Shown: positions 18,836 to 34,700, counted from the first letter of the stretch. The stretch is 64,000 nucleotides of DNA from Ectobius pallidus (GCA_964059195.1 CAXKWD010000010.1:186001-250000); one strand, 5' to 3'. Notes: generated by a model not told the origin, from the letters alone. A program made the numbers and translations.

Positions 18836-21800
18836 TTAAATAATATACTGTTGCGTAGCAATGTCAATTTCAGACACAAAACCTTTAATTTTCAATACAT
18901 TTTTCAAAGTCGCTACTTTTTCCAAGCAATGTAATTTTTAAAGACAATTTGGCTGCTTAACAATGTAATTTTTCTATGACGAAAGTTTTTCCTATCCATG
19001 CCAGTCTAAAGCGGAAACTGTTGCCTAGCAATTCAGTTTTAAAACACCTGACTCTTGCTTAGAAATGACATTTTGAACAAGAAACTGTAGCTTAGCAATG
19101 CCATCTCCAAATACGAAACTGTTGCCTAGCAATGTCATCTATAAGGAATAGTTTTTAATCCTTCAATGATCAATACATACAATGAAAATATCGGTGATAT
19201 GCTAATGGCATAACAGGGGTTGTATATTTTTCTTTAATAGAAAGAATACTGTTGCCTAGCAATGAGTTTTAAAACACGAAAATGTTGCCTAGCAATGCCA
19301 TTTTAAACCCGAGACTGTTGCCTAGCAATGCCATCAAAGAGAACTGTTGCTTAGCAAAGTAATTTTAAACACAATATTGCTACCTATTATAAACTTTTAA
19401 ATAATATACTGTTGCGTAGCAATGTCAATTTCAGACACAAAACTTTTACCTTTCAATGCATTTTTCAAAGTCGAAACTTTTTCCTAGCAATGTAATTTTT
19501 AAAGACAATTTGACTGCCTATAAATGTAATTTTTCTATCACGAAAGTTTTCCCTAGCCATGCCAGTCTAAAAAGAAACTGTAGCCTAGCAATGAAGTTTT
19601 AAAACACCTGACTGTTGCTTAGCAATGACATTTTGAACAAGAAACTGTAGCTTAGCAATGCCATCTCCAAATACGAAACTGTTGCCTAGCAATGTCATCT
19701 ATAAGGAATAGTTTTTAATCCCTCAATGATCAATACATACAATGAAAATATCGGTGATAAGCTAATGGCAAAACATGGGTTGTAAATTTTGCTTTAATAG
19801 AAAGAATACTGTTGCCTAGCAATGAGTTTTAAAACACGAAAGTGTTGCCTAGCAATGCCATTTTAAACCGAAAACTGTTGCCAAGCAATGTCATAAAAAA
19901 GAATTGTTGCTTAGTAATCTCATTTTTAAACACAATATTGCTACCTATTATAAACTTTTAAAAATATACTGTTGCGTAGCAATGTCAATATCAGACACAT
20001 CACTTTTACAATTCAATGCATTTTTCAATGTCGAAACTTTTTCCTAGCAATGTAATTTTTAAAGACAATTTAGCTGCCTAACAATGTAATTTTTCTATCA
20101 CGAAAGGTTTGCCTAGCAATGCCAGTCTAAACCGGTAACTGTTGCCTAGCAATTAAGTTTTAAAACACCTGACTGTTGCTTAGCAATGACATTTTGAACA
20201 AGAAACTGTAGCTTAGCAATGCCATCTCCAAATACGAAACTGTTGCCTAGCAATGTCATCTATAAGGAATAGTTTTTAATCCTTCAATGATCAATACATA
20301 CAATGAAAATATCGGTGATATGCTAATGTCAAAACATGGGTTGTAAATTTTACTTTAATAGAAAGAATACTGTTGCCTAGCAATGTGTTTTAAAACACGA
20401 AAGTGTTTCCTAGCAATGCCATTTTAAACCGGAAACTGTTGGCTAGCAATGCCATCAAAAAGAACTGTTGCTTAGCAAAGTAATTTTAAACACAATATTG
20501 CTACCTATTATAAACTTTTAATTAATATACTGTTGCGTAGCAATGTCAATTTCAGACACAAAACTTTTACCTCTCAATGCATTTTTGAAAGTCGAAACTT
20601 TTTCCTAGCAATGTAATTTTTAACGACAATTTGACTGCCTAACAATGTAATTTTTCTATCACGAAAGTTTTCCCTAGCCATGCCAGTCTAAAAAGAAACT
20701 GTAGCCTAGCAATGAAGTTTTAAAACACCTGACTGTTGCTTAGCAATGACATTTTGAACAAGAAACTGTAGCTTAGCAATGCCATCTCCAAATACGAATC
20801 TGTTGCCTAGCAATGTCATCTATAAGGAACAGTTTTTAATCCCTCAATGATCAATACATACAATGAAAATATCGGTGATATGCTAATGGCAAAACATGGG
20901 TTGTAAATTTTACTTTAACAGAAAGAATACTGCTGCCTAGCAATTAGTTTTAAAACACAAAAGCGTTGCCTAGCAATGCCATTTTAAACCGGAAACTGTT
21001 GCCTAGCAATGCCATCAAAAAGAACTGTTGCCTAGCAATGTAATTTTAAACACAATATTGCTACCTATTATAAACTTTTAAATAATATACTGTTGCGTAG
21101 GAATGTCAATTTCAGACACAAAACCTTTACTTTTCAATACATTTTTCAAAGTCGAAACTTTTTCCAAGCAATGTAATTTTTAAAGACAATTTGGCTGCTT
21201 AACAATCTAATTTTGCTATGACGAAAGTTTTGCCTAGCCGTGCCAGTCTAAACCGGAAACTGTTGCCTAGCACTTAAGTTTTAAAACACCTGACTGTTGC
21301 TTAGCAATGACATTTTGAACAAGAAACTGTAGCTTAGCAATGCCATCTCCAAATACGAAACTGTTGCCTAGCAATGTCATCTATAAGGAATAGTTTTTAA
21401 TCCTTCAATGATCAATACATACAATGAAAATATCGGTGATATGCTAATGTCAAAACATGGGTTGTAAATTTTACTTTAATAGAAAGAATACTGTTGCCTA
21501 GCAATGTGTTTTAAAACACGAAAGTGTTTCCTAGCAATGCCATTTTAAACCGGAAACTGTTGCCTAGCAATGCCATCAAAAAGAACTGTTGCTTAGCAAA
21601 GTAATTTTAAACACAATATTGCTACCTATTATAAACATTTAAATAATATACTGTTGCGTAGCAATGTCAATTTCAGACACAAAACTTTTACCTCTCAATG
21701 CATTTTTGAAAGTCGAAACTTTTTCCTAGCAATGTAATTTTTAACGACAATTTGACTGCCTAACAATGTAATTTTTCTATCACGAAAGTTTTCCCTAGCC

Positions 21801-22290
21801 ATGCCAGTCTAAAAAGAAACTGTAGCCTAGCAATGAAGTTTTAAAACACCTTACTGTTGCTTAGCAATGACATTTTGAACAAGAAACTGTAGCTTAGCAA
21901 TGCCATCTCCAAATACGAAACTGTTGCCTAGCAATGTCATCTATAAGGAATAGTTTTTAATCCTTCAATGATCAATACATACAATGAAAATATCGGTGAT
22001 ATGCAAATGTCAAAACATGGGTTGTAAATTTTACTTTAATAGAAAGAATACTGTTGCCTAGCAATGAGTTTTAAAACACGAAAGGGTTTCCTAGCAATGC
22101 CAGTCTAAAACGGAAACTGTTGCCTAGCAATTAAGTTTTAAAACAGCTGACTCTTGCTTAGCAATGACATTTTGAACATGGAACTGTAGCTTAGCAATGC
22201 CATCTCCAAATACGAAACTGTTGCCTAGCAATATCTTCTATAAGGAAAAGTTTTTAATCCTTCAATGATCAATACATACAATGAAAATAT
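18832..22290. repeat. Satellite block between the LTR element and the complete HOR
   Basis: This completes the monomer broken by the LTR element (ruler 19192), then monomers ending at 19752, 20313, 20873, 21434 and 21994, and S to 22290. The first monomers belong to a variant group marked by GGCATAACAGGGG, AGTCGCTAC and GATAAGCTAATGG, seen again near 43.7-45.3 kb, 49.9-51.5 kb, 54.1-54.7 kb and 62.5-63.7 kb. From about 20890 onward the sequence matches the end of the following HOR copy at an offset of 6,464 bp (for example the rare CACCTTACTG at about 21848 and 28312). Confidence 0.85.
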
Positions 22291-25200
22291 CGGTGATATG
22301 CTAATGTCAAAACATGGGTTGTAAATTTTACTTTAACAGAAAGAATACTGCTGCCTAGCAATTGGTTTTAAAACACAAAAGCGTTGCCTAGCAATGCCAT
22401 TTTAAACCGGAAACTGTTGCCTAGCAATGCCATAAAGAGAACTGTTGCTTAGCAATGTAATTTTAAACACAATATTGCTACCTATTATAAACTTTTAAAT
22501 AATATACTGTTGCGTAGAAATGTCAATTTCAGACACAAAACTTTTACTTTTCAATACATTTTTCAAATTCGAAAGTTTTTCCTAGCAATGTAATTTTTAA
22601 AGACAATTTGACTGCTTAACAATGTAATTTTGCTATGATGAAAGTATTGCCTAGCCGTGCCAGTCTAAACCGGAAACTGTTGCCTAGCAATTAAGTTTCA
22701 AAACACCTGACTGTTGCTTAGCAATGACATTTTGAACAAGAAACTGTAGCTTAGCAATGCCATCTCCAAATACGAAACTGTTGCCTAGCAATGTCATCTA
22801 TAAGGAATAGTTTTTAATCCTTCAATGATCAATACATACAATGAAAATATCGGTGATATGCTAATGTCAAAACATGGGTTGTAAATTTTACTTTAATAGA
22901 AAGAATACTGTTGCCTAGCAATGAGTTTTAAAACACGAAAGTGTTTCCTATCAATGCCATTTTAAACCGGAAACTGTTGCCTAGCAATGTCATAAAAAAG
23001 AACTGTTCCTTAGCAATGTCATTTTTAAACACAATATTGCATCGTATTATAAACTTTTAAAAAATATACTGTTGCGTAGCAATGTCAATATCAGACAAAA
23101 CTTTTACCTTTCATGCATTTTTCAATGTCGAAACTTTTTCCTAGCAATGTAATTTTTAAAGAAGATTTGGCTGCCTAACAATGTAATTTTTCTATCACGA
23201 AAGGTTTGCCTAGCAATGCCAGTCTAAACCGGAAACTGTTGCCTAGCAATTAGGTTTTAAAACACCTGACTGTTGCCTAGCAATGACAATTAGAATAAGA
23301 AACTGCAGCTTAGGAATGCCATCTGCAAATACGAAACTGTTGCCTAGCAATGTCATCTATAAGGAATAGCCTTTAATCCCTCAATTATCAATACATACAA
23401 TGAAAATATCGGTGATATGCTAATGCCATAACAGGGGTTGTAAATTTTCTTTAATAGAAAAGAATACTGTTGCCTAGCTATGAGTTTTAAAACACGAAAG
23501 TGTTGCCTAGCAATGGCATTTTAACCAGAAACTCTTGCCTAGCAATGCCATCAAAAAGAACTGTTGCTTAGCAATGTAATTTTAAACACAATATTGCTAC
23601 CTATGATAAAACTTTTAAATAATATACTGTTGCGTAGCAATGTCAATTTCAGACACAAAACTTTTACCTTTCAATGCATTTTTGAAAGTCGAAACTTTTT
23701 CCTAGCAATGTAATTTTTAAAGACAATTTGACTGCCTAACAATGTAATTTTTCTATCACGAAAGTTTTCCCTAGCCATGCCAGTCTAAAAAGAAACTGTA
23801 GCCTAGCAATGAAGTATTAAAACACCTGACTGTTGCTTAGCAATGACATTTTGAACTAGAGACCGTAGCTTAACAATGCCATCTCCAAATACGAAACTGT
23901 TGCCTAGCAATGGCATCTATAAGGAATAGTTTTTAATCCCTAGATGATCAATACATACAATGAAAATATCGGTGATATGCTAATGGCATAACGGGGGTTG
24001 TAAATTTTTCCTTAATAGAAAGAATACTGTTCCCTATCAATGAGTTTTAAAACACGAAAGTGTTGCCTAGCAATGCCATTTTAAACCCGAAACTGTTGCC
24101 TAGCAATGTCATCAAAAAGAACTGTTGCTTAGCAATGTCATTTTTAAACACAATATTGCTACCTATTAAAAGCTTTTAAAAAAGATACTGTTGCGTAGCA
24201 ATGTCAATTTCTGACACGAAACCTTTACCTTTCAATGCATTTTTCAAAGTCGAAGCTTCTTCCTAGCAATGTAATTTTTAAACACAATTTGGCTGCCTAA
24301 CAATGTAATTTTTCTATCACGAATGTTTTGCCTAGCCATGCCAGTCTAAACCGGAAACTGTTGCCTAGCAATTAAGTTTTAAAACACATGACTGTTGCTT
24401 AGCAATGACATTTTGAACAAGAAACTGTAGCTTAGCAATGCCATCTCCAAATACGAAACTGTTGCCTAGCAATGTCATCTATAAGGAATAGTTTTTAATC
24501 CATCAATGATCAATACATACAATGAAAATATCGGTGATATGCTAATGGCAAAACATGGGTTGTAAATTTTGCATTAATAGAAAGAATACTGTTGCCTAGC
24601 AATGAGATTTAAAACAGGAAAGTGTTGCCTAGCAATGCCATTTTAAACCGGAAACTGTTGCCTAGCAATGCCATCAAAAAGAACTGTTGCTTAGCAAAGT
24701 AATTTTAAACACAATATTGCTACCTATTATAAACTTTTAAATAATATACTGTTGCGTCGCAATGTCAATTTCAGACACAAAACTTTTACCTTTCAATGCA
24801 TTTTTGAAAGTCGAAACTTTTACCTAGCAATGTAATTTTTAAAGACAATTTGACTGCCTAATAATGTAATTTTTCTATCACGAAAGTTTTCCCTAGCCAT
24901 GCCAGTCTAAAAAGAAACTGTAGCCTAGCAATGAAGTTTTAAATCACCTGACTGTTGCTTAGCAATGAAATTTTGAACAAGAAACTGTAGCTAAGCAATG
25001 CCATCTCCAAATACGAAACTGTTGCCTAGCAATGTCATCTATAAGGAATAGTTTTTAAACCCTCAATGATCAATACATACAATGAAAATATCGGTGATAT
25101 GCTAATGGCAAAACATGGTTTGTAAATTTTGCATTAATAGAAAGAATACTGTTGCCTAGCAATGAGATTTAAAACACGAAAGTGTTGCCTAGCAATGCCA

Positions 25201-28200
25201 TTTTAAACCGGAAACTGTTGCCTAGCAATGTCATAAAAAAGAACTGTTCCTTAGCAATGTCATTTTTAAACACAATATTGCTTCCTATTATAAACTTTTA
25301 AAAAATATGCTGTTGCGTAGCAATGTCAATATCAGACACATCACTTTTACAATTCAATGCATTTTTCAATGTCGAAACTTTTTCCTAGCAATGTAATTTT
25401 TAAAGACAATTTAGCTGCCTAACAATGTAATTTTTCTATCACGAAAGGTTTGCCTAGCAATGCCAGTCTAAACCGGAAACTGTTGCCTAGCAATTAAGTT
25501 TTAAAACAGCTGACTCTTGCTTAGCAATGACATTTTGAACATGAAACTGTAGCTTAGCAATGCCATCTCCAAATACGAAACTGTTGCCTAGCAATATCTT
25601 CTATAAGGAAACGTTTTTAATCCTTCAATGATCAATACATACAATGAAAATATCGGTGATATGCTAATGTCAAAACATGGGTTGTAAATTTTACTTTAAC
25701 AGAAAGAATACTGCTGCCTAGCAATTAGTTTTAAAACACAAAAGCGTTGCCTAGCAATGCCATTTTAAACCGGAAACTGTTGCCTAGCAATGCCATCAAA
25801 AAGAACTGTTGCCTAGCAATGTAATTTTAAACACAATATTGCTACCTATTATAAACTTTTAAATAATATACTGTTGCGTAGGAATGTCAATTTCAGACAC
25901 AAAACCTTTACTTTTCAATACATTTTTCAAAGTCGAAACTTTTTCCAAGGAATGTAATTTTTAAAGACAATTTGGCTGCTTAACAATGTAATTTTGCTAT
26001 GACGAAAGTTTTGCCTAGCCGTGCCAGTCTAAACCGGAAACTGTTGCCTAGCAATTAAGTTTTAAAACACCTGACTGTTGCTTAGCAATGACATTTTGAA
26101 CAAGAAACTGTAGCTTAGCAATGCCATCTCCAAATACGAAACTGTTGCCTAGCAATGTCATCTATAAGGAATAGTTTTTAATCCTTCAATGATCAATACA
26201 TACAATGAAAATATCGGTGATATGCTAATGTCAAAACATTGGTTGTAAATTTTACTTTAATAGAAAGAATACTGTTGCCTAGCAATGTGTTTTAAAACAC
26301 GAAAGTGTTTCCTAGCAATGCCTTTTTAAACCGGAAACTGTTAGCTAGCAATGCCATCAAAAAGAACTGTTGCTTAGCAAAGTAATTTTAAACACAATAT
26401 TGCTACCTATTATAAACTTTTAATTAATATACTGTTGCGTAGCAATGTCAATTTCAGACACAAAACTTTTACCTCTCAATGCATTTTTGAAAGTCGAAAC
26501 TTTTTCCTAGCAATGTAATTTTTAACGACAATTTGACTGCCTAACAATGTAATTTTTCTATCACGAAAGTTTTCCCTAGCCATGCCAGACTAAAAAGAAA
26601 CTGTAGCCTAGCAATGAAGTTTTAAAACACCTGACTGTTGCTTAGCAATGACATTTTGAACAAGAAACTGTAGCTTAGCGATGCCATCTCCAAATACGAA
26701 TCTGTTGCCTAGCAATGTCATCTATAAGGAACAGTTTTTAATCCCTCAATGATCAATACATACAATGAAAATATCGGTGATATGCTAATGGCAAAACATG
26801 GGTTGTAAATTTTGCTTTAATAGAAAGAATACTGTTGCCTAGCAATGAGTTTTAAAACACGAAAGTGTTGCCTAGCAATGCCATTTTAAACCGAAAACTG
26901 TTGCCAAGCAATGTCATAAAAAAGAACTGTTGCTTAGTAATGTCATTTTTAAACACAATATTGCTACCTATTATAAACTTTTAAAAAATATACTGTTGCG
27001 TAGCAATGTCAATATCAGACACAAAACTTTTACAATTCAATGCATTTTTCAATGACGAAACGTTTTCCTAGCAATGTAATTTTTAAAGACAATTTAGCTG
27101 CCTAACAATGTAATTTTTCTATCACGAAAGGTTTGCCTAGCAATGCCAGTCTAAACCGGAAACTGTTGCCTAGCAATTAAGTTTTAAAACAGCTGAATCT
27201 TGCTTAGGAATGACATTTTGAACATGAAACTGTAGCTTAGCAATGCCATCTCCAAATACGAAACTGTTGCCTAGCAATATCTTCTATAAGGAAAAGTTTT
27301 TAATCCTTCAATGATCAATACATACAATGAAAATATCGGTGATATGCTAATGTCAAAACATGGGTTGTAAATTTTACTTTAACAGAAAGAATACTGCTGC
27401 CTAGCAATTAGTTTTAAAACACAAAAGCGTTGCCTAGCAATGCCATTTTAAACCGGAAACTGTTGCCTAGCAATGCCATCAAAAAGAACTGTTGCCTAGC
27501 AATGTAATTTTAAACACAATATTGCTACCAATTATAAACTTTTAAATAATATACTGTTGCGTAGGAATGTCAATTTCAGACACAAAACCTTTACTTTTCA
27601 ATACATTTTTCAAAGTCGAAACTTTTTCCAAGCAATGTAATTTTTAAAGACAATTTGGCTACTTAACAATGTAATTTTGCTATGACGAAAGTTTTGCCTA
27701 GCCGTGCCAGTCTAAACCGGAAACTGTTGCCTAGCAATTAAGTTTTAAAACACCTGACTGTTGCTTAGCAATGACATTTTGAACAAGAAACTGTAGCTTA
27801 GCAATGCCATCTCCAAATACGAAACTGTTGCCTAGCAATGTCATCTATAAGGAATAGTTTTTAATCCTTCAATGATCAATACATACAATGAAAATATCGG
27901 TGATATGCTAATGTCAAAACATGGGTTGTAAATTTTACTTTAATAGAAAGAATACTGTTGCCTAGCAATGTGTTTTAAAACACGAAAGTGTTTCCTAGCA
28001 ATGCCATTTTAAACCGGAAACTGTTGCCTAGCAATGCCATCAAAAAGAACTGTTGCTTAGCAAAGTAATTTTAAACACAATATTGCTACCTATTATAAAC
28101 ATTTAAATAATATACTGTTGCGTAGCAATGTCAATTTCAGACACAAAACTTTTACCTCTCAATGCATTTTTGAAAGTCGAAACTTTTTCCTAGCAATGTA

Positions 28201-28754
28201 ATTTTTAACGACAATTTGACTGCCTAACAATGTAATTTTTCTATCACGAAAGTTTTCCCTAGCCATGCCAGTCTAAAAAGAAACTGTAGCCTAGCAATGA
28301 AGTTTTAAAACACCTTACTGTTGCTTAGCAATGACATTTTGAACAAGAAACTGTAGCTTAGCAATGCCATCTCCAAATACGAAACTGTTGCCTAGCAATG
28401 TCATCTATAAGGAATAGTTTTTAATCCTTCAATGATCAATACATACAATGAAAATATCGGTGATATGCAAATGTCAAAACATGGGTTGTAAATTTTACTT
28501 TAATAGAAAGAATACTGTTGCCTAGCAATGAGTTTTAAAACACGAAAGGGTTTCCTAGCAATGCCAGTCTAAAACGGAAACTGTTGCCTAGCAATTAAGT
28601 TTTAAAACAGCTGACTCTTGCTTAGCAATGACATTTTGAACATGGAACTGTAGCTTAGCAATGCCATCTCCAAATACGAAACTGTTGCCTAGCAATATCT
28701 TCTATAAGGAAAAGTTTTTAATCCTTCAATGATCAATACATACAATGAAAATAT
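22291..28754. repeat. Complete 6,464-bp higher-order repeat, copy A
   Basis: Ruler positions 22291, 22851, 23410, 23970, 24532, 25092, 25654, 26215, 26775, 27337, 27898, 28458 and 28755 define eleven full monomers (m1-m11; 560, 559, 560, 562, 560, 562, 561, 560, 562, 561, 560 bp) and one S (297 bp). Each position has its own diagnostic changes: a deletion giving TTTCATGCATTT and AGCCTTTAATCC in m2, CCTAGATGATC in m3, GATTTAAAACAGG in m5, GTTAGCTAGC in m8. Neighbouring monomers differ far more than equivalent monomers in copy B, the defining property of a higher-order repeat. No gene. Confidence 0.9.
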
Positions 28755-31700
28755 CGGTGATATGCTAATGTCAAAACATGGGTTGTAAATTTTACTTTAA
28801 CAGAAAGAATACTGCTGCCTAGCAATTGGTTTTAAAACACAAAAGCGTTGCCTAGCAATGCCATTTTAAACCGGAAACTGTTGCCTAGCAATGCCATAAA
28901 GAGAACTGTTGCTTAGCAATGTAATTTTAAACACAATATTGCTACCTATTATAAACTTTTAAATAATATACTGTTGCGTAGAAATGTCAATTTCAGACAC
29001 AAAACTTTTACTTTTCAATACATTTTTCAAATTCGAAAGTTTTTCCTAGCAATGTAATTTTTAAAGACAATTTGACTGCTTAACAATGTAATTTTGCTAT
29101 GATGAAAGTATTGCCTAGCCGTGCCAGTCTAAACCGGAAACTGTTGCCTAGCAATTAAGTTTCAAAACACCTGACTGTTGCTTAGCAATGACATTTTGAA
29201 CAAGAAACTGTAGCTTAGCAATGCCATCTCCAAATACGAAACTGTTGCCTAGCAATGTCATCTATAAGGAATAGTTTTTAATCCTTCAATGATCAATACA
29301 TACAATGAAAATATCGGTGATATGCTAATGTCAAAACATGGGTTGTAAATTTTACTTTAATAGAAAGAATACTGTTGCCTAGCAATGAGTTTTAAAACAC
29401 GAAAGTGTTTCCTATCAATGCCATTTTAAACCGGAAACTGTTGCCTAGCAATGTCATAAAAAAGAACTGTTCCTTAGCAATGTCATTTTTAAACACAATA
29501 TTGCATCGTATTATAAACTTTTAAAAAATATACTGTTGCGTAGCAATGTCAATATCAGACAAAACTTTTACCTTTCATGCATTTTTCAATGTCGAAACTT
29601 TTTCCTAGCAATGTAATTTTTAAAGAAGATTTGGCTGCCTAACAATGTAATTTTTCTATCACGAAAGGTTTGCCTAGCAATGCCAGTCTAAACCGGAAAC
29701 TGTTGCCTAGCAATTAGGTTTTAAAACACCTGACTGTTGCCTAGCAATGACAATTAGAATAAGAAACTGCAGCTTAGGAATGCCATCTGCAAATACGAAA
29801 CTGTTGCCTAGCAATGTCATCTATAAGGAATAGCCTTTAATCCCTCAATTATCAATACATACAATGAAAATATCGGTGATATGCTAATGCCATAACAGGG
29901 GTTGTAAATTTTCTTTAATAGAAAAGAATACTGTTGCCTAGCTATGAGTTTTAAAACACGAAAGTGTTGCCTAGCAATGGCATTTTAACCAGAAACTCTT
30001 GCCTAGCAATGCCATCAAAAAGAACTGTTGCTTAGCAATGTAATTTTAAACACAATATTGCTACCTATGATAAAACTTTTAAATAATATACTGTTGCGTA
30101 GCAATGTCAATTTCAGACACAAAACTTTTACCTTTCAATGCATTTTTGAAAGTCGAAACTTTTTCCTAGCAATGTAATTTTTAAAGACAATTTGACTGCC
30201 TAACAATGTAATTTTTCTATCACGAAAGTTTTCCCTAGCCATGCCAGTCTAAAAAGAAACTGTAGCCTAGCAATGAAGTATTAAAACACCTGACTGTTGC
30301 TTAGCAATGACATTTTGAACTAGAGACCGTAGCTTAACAATGCCATCTCCAAATACGAAACTGTTGCCTAGCAATGGCATCTATAAGGAATAGTTTTTAA
30401 TCCCTAGATGATCAATACATACAATGAAAATATCGGTGATATGCTAATGGCATAACGGGGGTTGTAAATTTTTCCTTAATAGAAAGAATACTGTTCCCTA
30501 TCAATGAGTTTTGAAACACGAAAGTGTTGCCTAGCAATGCCATTTTAAACCCGAAACTGTTGCCTAGCAATGTCATCAAAAAGAACTGTTGCTTAGCAAT
30601 GTCATTTTTAAACACAATATTGCTACCTATTAAAAGCTTTTAAAAAAGATACTGTTGCGTAGCAATGTCAATTTCTGACACGAAACCTTTACCTTTCAAT
30701 GCATTTTTCAAAGTCGAAGCTTCTTCCTAGCAATGTAATTTTTAAACACAATTTGGCTGCCTAACAATGTAATTTTTCTATCACGAATGTTTTGCCTAGC
30801 CATGCCAGTCTAAACCGGAAACTGTTGCCTAGCAATTAAGTTTTAAAACACATGACTGTTGCTTAGCAATGACATTTTGAACAAGAAACTGTAGCTTAGC
30901 AATGCCATCTCCAAATACGAAACTGTTGCCTAGCAATGTCATCTATAAGGAATAGTTTTTAATCCATCAATGATCAATACATACAATGAAAATATCGGTG
31001 ATATGCTAATGGCAAAACATGGGTTGTAAATTTTGCATTAATAGAAAGAATACTGTTGCCTAGCAATGAGATTTAAAACAGGAAAGTGTTGCCTAGCAAT
31101 GCCATTTTAAACCGGAAACTGTTGCCTAGCAATGCCATCAAAAAGAACTGTTGCTTAGCAAAGTAATTTTAAACACAATATTGCTACCTATTATAAACTT
31201 TTAAATAATATACTGTTGCGTCGCAATGTCAATTTCAGACACAAAACTTTTACCTTTCAATGCATTTTTGAAAGTCGAAACTTTTACCTAGCAATGTAAT
31301 TTTTAAAGACAATTTGACTGCCTAATAATGTAATTTTTCTATCACGAAAGTTTTCCCTAGCCATGCCAGTCTAAAAAGAAACTGTAGCCTAGCAATGAAG
31401 TTTTAAATCACCTGACTGTTGCTTAGCAATGAAATTTTGAACAAGAAACTGTAGCTAAGCAATGCCATCTCCAAATACGAAACTGTTGCCTAGCAATGTC
31501 ATCTATAAGGAATAGTTTTTAAACCCTCAATGATCAATACATACAATGAAAATATCGGTGATATGCTAATGGCAAAACATGGTTTGTAAATTTTGCATTA
31601 ATAGAAAGAATACTGTTGCCTAGCAATGAGATTTAAAACACGAAAGTGTTGCCTAGCAATGCCATTTTAAACCGGAAACTGTTGCCTAGCAATGTCATAA

Positions 31701-34700
31701 AAAAGAACTGTTCCTTAGCAATGTCATTTTTAAACACAATATTGCTTCCTATTATAAACTTTTAAAAAATATGCTGTTGCGTAGCAATGTCAATATCAGA
31801 CACATCACTTTTACAATTCAATGCATTTTTCAATGTCGAAACTTTTTCCTAGCAATGTAATTTTTAAAGACAATTTAGCTGCCTAACAATGTAATTTTTC
31901 TATCACGAAAGGTTTGCCTAGCAATGCCAGTCTAAACCGGAAACTGTTGCCTAGCAATTAAGTTTTAAAACAGCTGACTCTTGCTTAGCAATGACATTTT
32001 GAACATGAAACTGTAGCTTAGCAATGCCATCTCCAAATACGAAACTGTTGCCTAATAATATCTTCTATAAGGAAACGTTTTTAATCCTTCAATGATCAAT
32101 ACATACAATGAAAATATCGGTGATATGCTAATGTCAAAACATGGGTTGTAAATTTTACTTTAACAGAAAGAATACTGCTGCCTAGCAATTAGTTTTAAAA
32201 CACAAAAGCGTTGCCTAGCAATGCCATTTTAAACCGGAAACTGTTGCCTAGCAATGCCATCAAAAAGAACTGTTGCCTAGCAATGTAATTTTAAACACAA
32301 TATTGCTACCTATTATAAACTTTTAAATAATATACTGTTGCGTAGGAATGTCAATTTCAGACACAAAACCTTTACTTTTCAATACATTTTTCAAAGTCGA
32401 AACTTTTTCCAAGGAATGTAATTTTTAAAGACAATTTGGCTGCTTAACAATGTAATTTTGCTATGACGAAAGTTTTGCCTAGCCGTGCCAGTCTAAACCG
32501 GAAACTGTTGCCTAGCAATTAAGTTTTAAAACACCTGACTGTTGCTTAGCAATGACATTTTGAACAAGAAACTGTAGCTTAGCAATGCCATCTCCAAATA
32601 CGAAACTGTTGCCTAGCAATGTCATCTATAAGGAATAGTTTTTAATCCTTCAATGATCAATACATACAATGAAAATATCGGTGATATGCTAATGTCAAAA
32701 CATTGGTTGTAAATTTTACTTTAATAGAAAGAATACTGTTGCCTAGCAATGTGTTTTAAAACACGAAAGTGTTTCCTAGCAATGCCTTTTTAAACCGGAA
32801 ACTGTTAGCTAGCAATGCCATCAAAAAGAACTGTTGCTTAGCAAAGTAATTTTAAACACAATATTGCTACCTATTATAAACTTTTAATTAATATACTGTT
32901 GCGTAGCAATGTCAATTTCAGACACAAAACTTTTACCTCTCAATGCATTTTTGAAAGTCGAAACTTTTTCCTAGCAATGTAATTTTTAACGACAATTTGA
33001 CTGCCTAACAATGTAATTTTTCTATCACGAAAGTTTTCCCTAGCCATGCCAGACTAAAAAGAAACTGTAGCCTAGCAATGAAGTTTTAAAACACCTGACT
33101 GTTGCTTAGCAATGACATTTTGAACAAGAAACTGTAGCTTAGCGATGCCATCTCCAAATACGAATCTGTTGCCTAGCAATGTCATCTATAAGGAACAGTT
33201 TTTAATCCCTCAATGATCAATACATACAATGAAAATATCGGTGATATGCTAATGGCAAAACATGGGTTGTAAATTTTGCTTTAATAGAAAGAATACTGTT
33301 GCCTAGCAATGAGTTTTAAAACACGAAAGTGTTGCCTAGCAATGCCATTTTAAACCGAAAACTGTTGCCAAGCAATGTCATAAAAAAGAACTGTTGCTTA
33401 GTAATGTCATTTTTAAACACAATATTGCTACCTATTATAAACTTTTAAAAAATATACTGTTGCGTAGCAATGTCAATATCAGACACAAAACTTTTACAAT
33501 TCAATGCATTTTTCAATGACGAAACGTTTTCCTAGCAATGTAATTTTTAAAGACAATTTAGCTGCCTAACAATGTAATTTTTCTATCACGAAAGGTTTGC
33601 CTAGCAATGCCAGTCTAAACCGGAAACTGTTGCCTAGCAATTAAGTTTTAAAACAGCTGAATCTTGCTTAGGAATGACATTTTGAACATGAAACTGTAGC
33701 TTAGCAATGCCATCTCCAAATACGAAACTGTTGCCTAGCAATATCTTCTATAAGGAAAAGTTTTTAATCCTTCAATGATCAATACATACAATGAAAATAT
33801 CGGTGATATGCTAATGTCAAAACATGGGTTGTAAATTTTACTTTAACAGAAAGAATACTGCTGCCTAGCAATTAGTTTTAAAACACAAAAGCGTTGCCTA
33901 GCAATGCCATTTTAAACCGGAAACTGTTGCCTAGCAATGCCATCAAAAAGAACTGTTGCCTAGCAATGTAATTTTAAACACAATATTGCTACCAATTATA
34001 AACTTTTAAATAATATACTGTTGCGTAGGAATGTCAATTTCAGACACAAAACCTTTACTTTTCAATACATTTTTCAAAGTCGAAACTTTTTCCAAGCAAT
34101 GTAATTTTTAAAGACAATTTGGCTACTTAACAATGTAATTTTGCTATGACGAAAGTTTTGCCTAGCCGTGCCAGTCTAAACCGGAAACTGTTGCCTAGCA
34201 ATTAAGTTTTAAAACACCTGACTGTTGCTTAGCAATGACATTTTGAACAAGAAACTGTAGCTTAGCAATGCCATCTCCAAATACGAAACTGTTGCCTAGC
34301 AATGTCATCTATAAGGAATAGTTTTTAATCCTTCAATGATCAATACATACAATGAAAATATCGGTGATATGCTAATGTCAAAACATGGGTTGTAAATTTT
34401 ACTTTAATAGAAAGAATACTGTTGCCTAGCAATGTGTTTTAAAACACGAAAGTGTTTCCTAGCAATGCCATTTTAAACCGGAAACTGTTGCCTAGCAATG
34501 CCATCAAAAAGAACTGTTGCTTAGCAAAGTAATTTTAAACACAATATTGCTACCTATTATAAACATTTAAATAATATACTGTTGCGTAGCAATGTCAATT
34601 TCAGACACAAAACTTTTACCTCTCAATGCATTTTTGAAAGTCGAAACTTTTTCCTAGCAATGTAATTTTTAACGACAATTTGACTGCCTAACAATGTAAT

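Noticed and set aside
30412..30615. Minus-strand open frame of 67 codons in the satellite, repeating LLGN(S/T)F about every 11 residues; a similar one at 38861-39064
   Set aside because: It is the satellite read in one frame. Many sub-repeats are 33 bp apart, a multiple of three, so a frame can stay open by chance. It is broken in most other copies and has no start context or known domain.
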